Of a stretch of DNA of 64,000 bases, positions 29,400 to 39,700 are shown in pieces. Numbering within the stretch: position 1 is the first letter of the stretch; each line of letters starts with the position of its first letter. The stretch is from positions 3,274,923 to 3,338,922 of the forward strand of contig NZ_OY781918.1 of NCBI RefSeq assembly GCF_963677195.1, given 5' to 3'. The notes below the pieces were generated by a model, which worked only from the letters and a program-made list of their open reading frames with translations, ran no database searches and was not told where the DNA came from. The translations under genes were made by a program, and so were the position numbers. Source of the stretch: an uncultured Marinifilum sp. (GTDB taxonomy: Bacteria; Bacteroidota; Bacteroidia; Bacteroidales; Marinifilaceae).

Positions 29400-32300
29400 A
29401 TGAAGAAAGACAACATAAAGAAAGTACTTGTATTAGGTTCAGGAGCTCTTAAAATTGGCGAAGCAGGAGAGTTCGATTATTCAGGATCTCAGGCCTTAAA
29501 AGCCATGAAGGAAGAAGGTATTCATACTGTTTTGATTAATCCCAATATTGCAACCGTACAAACTTCGAAGGGAGTTGCCGATCAGATTTATTTTTTGCCG
29601 GTTACTCCCTTTTTTGTAGAAGAGGTAATCTTAAAAGAAAAGCCTGATGGAATTCTATTGGCTTTTGGTGGCCAAACAGCATTAAATTGCGGTATAGAAT
29701 TGTTCGAAAATGGAATATTAGAGAAATATAATCTTCAGGTTTTAGGAACTCCTATCGAAACGATTATTAAAACCGAAGATAGAGAAATTTTTGCCAATGA
29801 ATTGCGTAAAATTGATGTAAAAACACCACAGTCTTATGCAGTAGAATCAATCGATGAAGCTCTTAAAGCTGCAGAAAAATTAGGTTTTCCGATTATTGTT
29901 CGCGCAGCCTTTACATTAGGTGGTCAGGGAAGTGGTTTTTGTTCAAACATGCAAGAGCTTGAAAAACTTGCAGAGAATGCTTTATCTTACTCTAGTCAGA
30001 TTTTGGTTGAGGAATCATTAAAAGGATGGAAAGAAGTAGAATATGAAGTGGTTCGAGATGCTTACGATAATTGTATTACGGTTTGTAATATGGAAAATTT
30101 CGATCCGCTGGGAATTCATACCGGAGAGAGTATTGTAATTGCACCTTCGCAAACATTAACCAACTCGGAATATCATAAACTAAGATCTTTGGCAATTAAA
30201 ATAATTCGCCATATGGGAGTTGTGGGAGAATGCAATGTACAGTATGCTTTAGATCCAAATTCAGAAGATTATCGTGTAATTGAGGTCAATGCTCGTCTTT
30301 CGCGTTCGTCGGCTTTAGCCTCTAAAGCAACAGGATATCCACTTGCCTTTGTAGCAGCTAAACTTGGTTTAGGATATGCTTTACATGAATTAAAAAATAC
30401 GGTAACGCAAACAACAACAGCTTGTTTCGAGCCTGCTCTCGATTATGTGGTTTGTAAAATTCCTCGTTGGGATTTAAATAAATTCGAAGGGGTAACCAAG
30501 GAGATTGGTTCGAGCATGAAATCGGTTGGAGAAGTAATGGCCATTGGTCGTAATTTTGAAGAAGCAATTCAAAAAGGTCTTCGTATGATTGGACAGGGAA
30601 TGCATGGTTTCGTAGGAAATGTTCATTCTAAATTTGATGATGTAGATCGTGAATTATCGCATCCAACCGATATGCGCATTTTTTCTATTGCTCAGGCATT
30701 TGAAAAAGGCTATTCTATTGATAAAGTTCATGATCTTACTAAAATTGATAAATGGTTTTTAAGTAAGCTGGAACATATCACTAAAATAAAGTGGAATTTA
30801 CAGGAATATAAGAGTTTACAGTCTTTACCTGATGAATTACTTAAAGCTGCTAAAGTATATGGATTTTCTGATTTTCAGTTAGCTCGTTTTGTATTGAGTC
30901 CAGAAAATACAGATATGGAAGATGAACTTTTACAGGTAAGAAATTATCGTAAAGAGAGAGGTATTGTTCCGGTTGTAAAACAAATTGATACTTTAGCTGC
31001 CGAGTATCCGGCACAAACAAATTATATTTATATCACTTATAGTGGTGATGAAAATGACATTACCTATCAAGATGACAATCAATCCGTTATAGTTTTAGGT
31101 TCGGGAGCATATCGTATTGGCTCTTCGGTAGAGTTCGATTGGTGTAGTGTTAATGCATTAAACGCTGTAAATAAAGAGGGTTTACGCTCTGTAATGATTA
31201 ATTACAATCCCGAAACTGTAAGTACCGACTACGATGTGTGCGACCGTTTGTATTTTGATGAATTATCCTTCGAAAGAGTATTGGATATTATTGATTTAGA
31301 ATCGCCACGAGGTGTAATTGTTTCAGTTGGAGGTCAAATTCCTCAGAATTTATCAATGCGTTTGCACAAAGCTGGTGTTAATGTATTGGGAACTTCGCCC
31401 GAATCTATCGATAGAGCAGAAAATCGTCAAACATTTTCATCCATGCTCGATGATTTGAAAATAGATCAGCCAAGGTGGAAAGAGTTAACAAGTAAAGATG
31501 CCATAAATGATTTTATTGCTGAAGTTGGATTTCCGGTATTAATACGTCCTAGTTATGTGCTTTCTGGTGCAGCCATGAATGTTGTATCGAATCACGATGA
31601 ATTGGGGCATTTTCTTGAATTAGCAGCTCAGGTTTCTAAGCAATATCCTGTGGTGGTAAGTGAATTTATTCAGGAGGCTAAGGAAATTGAGTTCGATGGA
31701 GTTGCTAAAAATGGAGAAATTGTGATAGATGCAATCTCTGAACATGTCGAGTTTGCAGGTGTTCACTCGGGAGATGCTACTTTGGTATTTCCTCCTCAGA
31801 AACTGTATTTTGAAACCATTCGACGAATTAGAAAAATTGCCGGTAATATTGCGAAATCTCTAAATATAACAGGACCATTTAATATGCAGTTGCTGGCCAA
31901 AGATAACGATATTAAGGTTATCGAATGTAATCTGCGTGCCAGTCGTAGTTTTCCTTTTGTATCGAAAGTAATGGACTTTAATTTTGTAGAGACTGCAACG
32001 CAGGCAATGCTTGATGTTCATATTCCGGCCAATCGCCCATCAATGTTCGAACTGGAGCATATTGGCGTAAAAGCATCGCAATTTTCTTTTTCTAGATTAT
32101 CTAAAGCTGATCCTGTATTGGGTGTAGATATGTCTTCAACCGGTGAAGTTGGCTGTTTGGGGGCCGATTATTACGATGCTATATTAAAAGCAATGATATC
32201 AGTTGGTTATCGTATCCCGAAGAAGGCTGTACTCATTAGTAGTGGTCCTATTCGCTCCAAATTGGAACTATTAAAGAGTTCAAAAATGCTTGAGGAACGT

Positions 32301-32642
32301 GGCTATAAACTTTACGGAACAAGAGGTACTGCAAAGTTTCTTAGCGAAAATGGAGTGAGTATCGAAAGTGTTGCTTGGCCCGACGAAGATGATCAGAAAA
32401 ATGCTGTTCAATTAATTCGCGATCGTGAAGTGGATTTTGTAGTAAACATTCCCAAAAATTTAAGCAAATCGGAATTGAATAATGATTATCAGATTAGGAG
32501 AACAGCAATTGATTTAAACGTACCATTGGTAACTAATGCTCGTTTGGCAAGTGCTTTTATCTATTCAATTTGTAAAAAATCTGAATCCGATCTTGGTATC
32601 GAAAGCTTTAGCGATTATACAAGTAAAAAACAGGAGTGGTAG
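29400..32642 (+). CDS. carB: Carbamoyl-phosphate synthase large subunit
   Basis: Makes carbamoyl phosphate from bicarbonate, ammonia and two ATP. 1080 residues with two homologous ATP-grasp halves (VLGSGALKIGEAGEFDYSG and VLGSGAYRIGSSVEFDWCS mark their starts) and a C-terminal MGS-like allosteric domain (LYGTRGTAKFLSENGV). Full length and intact. Followed by a strong terminator that closes the operon. Confidence 0.97.
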   Translation: MKKDNIKKVLVLGSGALKIGEAGEFDYSGSQALKAMKEEGIHTVLINPNIATVQTSKGVADQIYFLPVTPFFVEEVILKEKPDGILLAFGGQTALNCGIELFENGILEKYNLQVLGTPIETIIKTEDREIFANELRKIDVKTPQSYAVESIDEALKAAEKLGFPIIVRAAFTLGGQGSGFCSNMQELEKLAENALSYSSQILVEESLKGWKEVEYEVVRDAYDNCITVCNMENFDPLGIHTGESIVIAPSQTLTNSEYHKLRSLAIKIIRHMGVVGECNVQYALDPNSEDYRVIEVNARLSRSSALASKATGYPLAFVAAKLGLGYALHELKNTVTQTTTACFEPALDYVVCKIPRWDLNKFEGVTKEIGSSMKSVGEVMAIGRNFEEAIQKGLRMIGQGMHGFVGNVHSKFDDVDRELSHPTDMRIFSIAQAFEKGYSIDKVHDLTKIDKWFLSKLEHITKIKWNLQEYKSLQSLPDELLKAAKVYGFSDFQLARFVLSPENTDMEDELLQVRNYRKERGIVPVVKQIDTLAAEYPAQTNYIYITYSGDENDITYQDDNQSVIVLGSGAYRIGSSVEFDWCSVNALNAVNKEGLRSVMINYNPETVSTDYDVCDRLYFDELSFERVLDIIDLESPRGVIVSVGGQIPQNLSMRLHKAGVNVLGTSPESIDRAENRQTFSSMLDDLKIDQPRWKELTSKDAINDFIAEVGFPVLIRPSYVLSGAAMNVVSNHDELGHFLELAAQVSKQYPVVVSEFIQEAKEIEFDGVAKNGEIVIDAISEHVEFAGVHSGDATLVFPPQKLYFETIRRIRKIAGNIAKSLNITGPFNMQLLAKDNDIKVIECNLRASRSFPFVSKVMDFNFVETATQAMLDVHIPANRPSMFELEHIGVKASQFSFSRLSKADPVLGVDMSSTGEVGCLGADYYDAILKAMISVGYRIPKKAVLISSGPIRSKLELLKSSKMLEERGYKLYGTRGTAKFLSENGVSIESVAWPDEDDQKNAVQLIRDREVDFVVNIPKNLSKSELNNDYQIRRTAIDLNVPLVTNARLASAFIYSICKKSESDLGIESFSDYTSKKQEW

Positions 32643-32669
32643 AGTCTCTTAAGTAATTAATAAGTAGTA

Positions 32670-32705
32670 AACCTGTCAGAATATATATTCTGACAGGTTT
32701 TTGTT
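32670..32705 (+). terminator. Terminator of the arg/car operon
   Basis: AACCTGTCAGA (32670-32680) pairs with TCTGACAGGTT (32689-32699); the T-rich tail follows. Confidence 0.88.
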
Positions 32706-32770
32706 TTTATAAATGCTTACATAAAATATTTGAATATTTACTAGCTTTATCTTTTCAAAATAAATGTAAT

Positions 32771-33178
32771 ATGAAAAACTATATTTACTCTTTAGCTTTA
32801 AAGGTAAGAGATTATGAATGCGATATTCAGGGAGTTGTAAACAATTCGGTATATCAGAATTATCTGGAACATGCACGACATGAATTTCTGGAATCGATTG
32901 GAGGTAATTTTAAAAAGTTGCATGAAGAAGGAATTGATGCAATGGTATCGCGCATTGAGATTGATTATAAAACCTCTTTAACAAGTGGCGATGAATTTGA
33001 AATTCGTGTGAATATTGAGCGTGAAGGAATAAAACTTGTATTTAATGAAGATATTTTTAGGATATCAGACAATAAGCTTTGTGCCAAAGGGAAAGTTTAC
33101 GTGATTTGTCTATTGAACGGAAAATTGACAAAAGGAGAGGTTTTTGACGATTTATTTAAAAAATATTTAAACGTATGA
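32771..33178 (+). CDS. Acyl-CoA thioesterase, 4HBT/YbgC type
   Basis: 135-residue single hotdog domain. The catalytic segment VRDYECDIQGVVNNSVYQ corresponds to the YbgC/4-hydroxybenzoyl-CoA thioesterase active site, with the nucleophilic/acid Asp at position 19 and EHARHEF behind it. It hydrolyses some acyl-CoA; the natural substrate is unknown. It stands alone after the arginine operon terminator with its own AT-rich promoter region. Confidence 0.88.
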   Translation: MKNYIYSLALKVRDYECDIQGVVNNSVYQNYLEHARHEFLESIGGNFKKLHEEGIDAMVSRIEIDYKTSLTSGDEFEIRVNIEREGIKLVFNEDIFRISDNKLCAKGKVYVICLLNGKLTKGEVFDDLFKKYLNV

Positions 33179-33299
33179 CTTAAGTTGTAGACATAATCTA
33201 ATTAGTTTGGTAAAGATTTAGTTTGCCCTAATATAATGCTTGTTATCTTTACAATAAACCCATAAGTAAAGCTGTAAATATTTGTGGATAAAGTGAGAA

Positions 33300-33458
33300 A
33301 AAGAAAAATGGCTGAATAATTCAGCCATTTTCATCTAACCATTAACCAACTAACTAAAAAGCTCAATTTATGAAAATCCCCCAATCTTCATTCGTCTAAA
33401 ATCCTTATTATCTGACGATAACGAATCTTTAACATCTATCTTGAGCTCTAATCGGGCG
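33300..33458 (-). ncRNA. Candidate structured small RNA
   Basis: On the minus strand a -7 box TACTTTTG (33459-33466) is followed by about 150 bases with nested complementary segments (33441-33447 with 33360-33366, 7 bp; 33421-33426 with 33390-33395, 6 bp) and ends in an intrinsic terminator (ATGGCTGAA/TTCAGCCAT followed by TTTTTCTTTTT). It contains only a 15-codon frame. No match to a known RNA family is recognised. No -33 element is seen, so this is a prediction. Confidence 0.35.
33305..33331. terminator. Bidirectional terminator hairpin
   Basis: AAAATGGCTGAA and TTCAGCCATTTT, 3-nt loop. The longer T-run is on the minus strand (ending the candidate RNA); on the plus strand it could end the thioesterase transcript 127 bases upstream. 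Confidence 0.7.
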
Positions 33459-33466
33459 CAAAAGTA

Positions 33467-33715
33467 TAAAATTTTCAAGAATAATTAATGGAATATTCAA
33501 TATTAATTAGAAATTATTTATTTTTTAATAAATATAATTTTTATAGAAAATATGAACGTAGAGTTCTTAAAGTTTATTCTTATCTTAGTTAGCATATAAA
33601 ACAATATTTGTGTCTAACCTAAACAAACATATTGAAAAGTAATACGTGTAAATTATAATTTTACTTGTACTTAATATTGAAATATGTTATTGTTTAAATC
33701 AATTGATACCTAGGT
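33467..33715. other. AT-rich leader before the giant surface-protein gene
   Basis: No gene. Presumably holds the promoter of the six-gene T9SS/sensor cluster, but no complete TTG/TAnnTTTG pair was found. Confidence 0.35.
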
Positions 33716-36700
33716 ATGAATAAAAAACTATATGCACTAGTTCCCAGTTTAATACTGCCTTTCTGCTTGTTGTTTTTGTCTCCTTATAAGGTGTGGCTTA
33801 ACTTTATAGAATATAGTACTCACGAAGTAATTAGTGATGTATTTATTAATGCTTCAAATCGAAGTGCAAACTTTACAAAAACCTATATAGATAACACCGA
33901 ATTTTCTACTTGCAAACATGAACCAGAGTATTTTTATTCAAATAGGTTATCTCAAGTTAAAAATGTTAATTATGATTCTCGCGATTTAAGAATGGATGTG
34001 CCTTTACCTCCATTTTGTATTGCAGGATTAGATGGAGAAGTGTGTATCTCTGAAGTAAGTTATACTATTACAGGAAGTACATCTGTAAATGTTTCTTCAA
34101 TTTTATGGACAACTTCAGGAGATGGCAATTTTGATGATGCTACCATAGATAATCCAACTTATAATTTTGGAGAAAATGATGAAGGCACAACCCTTGTTTT
34201 GACAAAAACGGTTTATGGGACGGAAGTTTATTCGTCTGAGACTTATGCCGATAGTTTGGAATTAAAAGTTTTGGAGCAACCCATAGCTGACGCAGGTACA
34301 GGAGGAAATTCTTGTTCTTTCACATACTCTTTACTAGAAGCTTTCCCAAGCGTAGGAGTAGGAATGTGGTCAAAAGTAAGTGGACCTGGTAATGTTGTGT
34401 TTGATGACATAAATGATCCGGAGTCTAGAGTTACAGTTGATCTCTTAGGTACTTATGTATTTAGATGGACTGAGGAAAATGGAACTTGTTCAGATTCAGA
34501 TGATGTAGAAGTTAATTTCTATAAACAGCCCAATGTAAATGCAGGTCCCGATGGCAATACTTGTGGTTTATTAGAATATCAGTTGGCTGCTACATCTAGT
34601 ACCGGAAGTGGAACTTGGAGTAAGATAAGTGGAGCAGGAAATGCTACATTTATACCCAATGTTAATGATCCCAATGCCAAACTTGAAGTAGACATGTATG
34701 ATGTTTATGAGTTTGAATGGATGGAGAAAACTGATGCTTGTATTGATTCTGATAATATAAAAATTGGTTTTTATCAACAGCCAGATGCTAATGCAGGTTC
34801 TGATAAAGAAATTTGTGGTTTGGAATTTGAATTAGAAGCTGTAGCAAGTGTAGGAACAGGAACATGGACCAAAACATTAGGTTCGGGAACCGCAACATTT
34901 ACTCCAAACGAGAATGCCCCAAATGCTACAGTAGAAGTAAGTACAGAAGATACTTACGAATTCACCTGGACAGAAATAGAAGGAACTTGCTCCGATTCAG
35001 ATGCTGTAAGTGTTACTTTCAAACCATCTCCTGAACCAAATGCAGGTTCCGACGATGCCATTTGTGGTTTAGTTTATGATTTAGCCGCCGTTCCAAGTAT
35101 AGGAACAGGCACATGGACCAAAACCTCAGGTTCGGGAACTGCCACTTTTACTCCAAACGAGAATGACCCAAACGCTAGAGTAGAAGTAAGTGTTGAAGAT
35201 ACTTATGAATTCACCTGGACAGAAGTTGAAGGAACCTGCTCCGATTCAGATGCTGTAAGTATTAAATTCAATCCCGTTCCAACTGCCAATGCTGGTTCAG
35301 ACGATGCCATTTGTGGTTTAGTTTATGATTTAGCCGCCGTTCCAAGCATAGGCACAGGAACATGGACCAAAACATCAGGTTCGGGAACTGCCACTTTTAC
35401 TCCAAATGAGAATGCCCCAAATGCTACAGTAACAGTAAGTACTGAAGATACTTATGAATTCATCTGGACAGAAATAGAAGGAATTTGCTCCGATTCAGAT
35501 GCTGTAAGTATTACTTTCAAACCATCTCCTGAACCCAACGCAGGTTCGGACGATGCCATTTGTGGTTTAGTTTATGATTTAGCCGCCGTTCCAAGTATAG
35601 GAACAGGCACATGGACCAAAACCTCAGGTTCGGGAACTGCCACTTTTACTCCAAACGAGAATGACCCAAACGCTAGAGTAGAAGTAAGTGTTGAAGATAC
35701 TTATGAATTCACCTGGACAGAAGTTGAAGGAACCTGCTCCGATTCAGATGCTGTAAGTATTAAATTCAATCCCGTTCCAACTGCCAATGCTGGTTCAGAC
35801 GATGCCATTTGTGGTTTAGTTTATGATTTAGCCGCCGTCCCAAGCATAGGCACGGGCACATGGACCAAAACATCAGGTTCGGGAACTGCCACTTTTACTC
35901 CAAATGAGAATGCCCCAAATGCTACAGTAACAGTAAGTACTGAAGATACTTATGAATTCATCTGGACAGAAATAGAAGGAATTTGCTCCGATTCAGATGC
36001 TGTTAGTATTACTTTCAAACCATCTCCTGAACCCAACGCAGGTTCGGACGATGCCATCTGTGGTTTAGTTTATGATTTAGACGCCGTTCCAAGCATAGGC
36101 ACGGGCACATGGACCAAAACCTCAGGTTCAGGCATGGCTACATTTACTCCTGATATTAATTCGCCAAATGCCAAAGTAGAAGTAAGTGTTGAAGATACTT
36201 ATGAATTTACCTGGACAGAAATTGAAGGAACTTGCTCCGATTTAGATGCTGTAAGTATTACTTTCAATCCCGTTCCAACTGCCAATGCAGGTTCGGACGA
36301 TGCCATTTGTGGTTTAGTTTATGATTTAGCCGCTATTCCAAGTATTGGTACAGGCACATGGACAAAAACCTCAGGTTCGGGCACCGCAACCTTTACTCCC
36401 GATATTAACGATGCAAACGCTAGAGTAGAAGTAAGTGTTGAAGATACTTATGAATTTACTTGGACGGAAGTTGAAGGAACCTGCTCTGATTCAGATGCTG
36501 TAAGTGTCACATTCAATCCCGTTCCAACTGCCAATGCAGGATCAGACGATGCCATTTGTGGTTTAGTTTATGATTTATCTGCTATTCCAAGTATTGGTAC
36601 AGGCACATGGACCAAAACCTCAGGTTCGGGCACCGCAACATTTACTCCAAACGAGAATGCTCCAAATGCTAGAGTCGAAGTTAGCAGTGAAGATACTTAC

Positions 36701-39700
36701 GAATTCACATGGACAGAAGTTGAAGGAACCTGCTCCGATTTAGATGCTGTAAGTATCACATTTAATTCCGTTCCAACTGCCAATGCAGGTTCGGACGATG
36801 CCATTTGTGGTTTAGTTTATAATTTAGCCGCTATTCCAAGTATTGGTACAGGAACATGGACCAAAACCTCAGGTTCGGGCACCGCAACATTTACTCCCGA
36901 TATTAACGATGCAAACGCCAGAGTGGAAGTAAGCACTGAAGATACTTATGAATTCACCTGGACAGAAATTGAAGGAACTTGCTCCGATTCAGATGCTGTA
37001 AGTATTACTTTCAATCCCGTTCCATCAGCCAATGCAGGTTCGGACGATGCCATCTGTGGTTTAGTTTATGATTTAGCCGCCGTTCCAAGCATAGGCACGG
37101 GCACATGGACCAAAAACTCAGGTTCGGGAACTGCCACTTTTACTCCAAACGAGAATGACCCAAATACTAGAGTCGAAGTAAGTGTTGAAGATACTTACGA
37201 ATTTACTTGGACAGAAATAGCAGGAACCTGCTCTGATTCAGATGCTGTAAGTGTCACATTCAATCCCGTTCCAACTGCCAATGCAGGTTCAGACGATGCC
37301 ATTTGTGGTTTAGTTTATGATTTAGCCGCCGTTCCAAGTATAGGAACAGGCACATGGACCAAAACCTCAGGTTCGGGAACTGCCACTTTTACTCCAAACG
37401 AGAATGACCCAAACGCTAGAGTAGAAGTAAGTGTTGAAGATACTTATGAATTCACCTGGACAGAAGTTGAAGGAACCTGCTCCGATTCAGATGCTGTAAG
37501 TATTAAATTCAATCCCGTTCCAACTGCCAATGCTGGTTCAGACGATGCCATTTGTGGTTTAGTTTATGATTTAGCCGCTGTCCCAAGCATAGGCACGGGC
37601 ACATGGACCAAAACATCAGGTTCGGGAACTGCCACTTTTACTCCAAATGAGAATGCCCCAAATGCTACAGTAACAGTAAGTACTGAAGATACTTATGAAT
37701 TCATCTGGACAGAAATAGAAGGAATTTGCTCCGATTCAGATGCTGTTAGTATTACTTTCAAACCATCTCCTGAACCCAACGCAGGTTCGGACGATGCCAT
37801 CTGTGGTTTAGTTTATGATTTAGACGCCGTTCCAAGCATAGGCACGGGCACATGGACCAAAACCTCAGGTTCAGGCATGGCTACATTTACTCCTGATATT
37901 AATTCGCCAAATGCCAAAGTAGAAGTAAGTGTTGAAGATACTTATGAATTTACCTGGACAGAAATTGAAGGAACTTGCTCCGATTTAGATGCTGTAAGTA
38001 TTACTTTCAATCCCGTTCCAACTGCCAATGCAGGTTCGGACGATGCCATTTGTGGTTTAGTTTATGATTTAGCCGCTATTCCAAGTATTGGTACAGGCAC
38101 ATGGACAAAAACCTCAGGTTCGGGCACCGCAACCTTTACTCCCGATATTAACGATGCAAACGCTAGAGTAGAAGTAAGTGTTGAAGATACTTATGAATTT
38201 ACTTGGACAGAAGTTGAAGGAACCTGCTCCGATTTAGATGTTGTTAGTATTACTTTCAATCCCGTTCCAACTGCCAACGCAGGTTCAGACGATGCCATTT
38301 GTGGTTTAGTCTATGATTTAGCCGCTATTCCAAGTATAGGAACAGGCACATGGACCAAAACCTCAGGTTCGGGCACCGCAACATTTACTCCCGATATTAA
38401 CGATGCAAACGCTAGAGTAGAAGTAAGTGTTGAAGATACTTATGAATTCACCTGGACAGAAATTGAAGGAACCTGCTCTGATTCAGATGCTGTAAGTGTC
38501 ACATTCAATCCCGTTCCAACTACCAATGCAGGTTCAGACGATGCCATTTGTGGTTTAGTTTATGATTTAGCCGCCGTTCCAAGTATAGGAACAGGCACAT
38601 GGACCAAAACCTCAGGTTTAGGCATGGCTACATTTACTCCTGATATTAATTCGCCAAATGCCAAAGTAGAAGTAAGCAGTGAAGATACTTATGAATTTAC
38701 TTGGACAGAAATTGAAGGAACCTGCTCTGATTCAGATGCTGTAAGTATTACTTTCAATCCCGTTCCAACTGCCAATGCAGGTTCAGACGATGCCATTTGT
38801 GGTTTAGTTTATGATTTAGCCGCCGTTCCAAGTATAGGCACAGGAACATGGACCAAAACCTCAGGTTCAGGCACCGCAACCTTTACTCCCGATATTAACG
38901 ATGCAAACGCTAGAGTGGAAGTAAGCACTGAAGATACTTATGAATTCACCTGGACAGAAATTGAAGGAACTTGCTCCGATTCAGATGCTGTAAGTATTAC
39001 TTTCAATCCCGTTCCAACTGCCAATGCAGGTTCAGACGATGCCATTTGTGGTTTAGTTTATGATTTAGCCGCCGTTCCAAGTATAGGAACAGGCACATGG
39101 ACCAAAACCTCAGGTTCGGGCACCGCAACATTTACTCCCGATATTAACGATGCAAACGCTAGAGTAGAAGTAAGTGTTGAAGATACTTATGAATTCACCT
39201 GGACAGAAATTGAAGGAACCTGCTCTGATTCAGATGCTGTAAGTGTCACATTCAATCCCGTTCCAACTGCCAATGCAGGTTCAGACGATGCCATTTGTGG
39301 TTTAGTTTATGATTTAGCCGCCGTTCCAAGTATAGGAACAGGCACATGGACAAAAACCTCAGGTTCGGGCACCGCAACATTTACTCCCGATATTAACGAT
39401 GCAAACGCCAGAGTAGAAGTAAGTAGTGAAGATACTTACGAATTTACCTGGACAGAAATAGAAGGAACCTGCTCCGATTCAGATGCTGTAAGTGTCACAT
39501 TCAATCCCGTTCCAACTGCCAATGCAGGTTCAGACGATGCCATTTGTGGTTTAGTTTATGATTTAGCCGCCGTTCCAAGTATAGGAACAGGCACATGGAC
39601 AAAAACCTCAGGTTCGGGCACCGCAACATTTACTCCAAACGAGAATGCTCCAAACGCCAGAGTAGAAGTAAGTAGTGAAGATACTTACGAATTTACCTGG

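Noticed and set aside
33369..33399. Short plus-strand frame beginning ATGAAAATCCC
   Set aside because: Nine codons only, no composition bias; more likely part of the minus-strand structured region.
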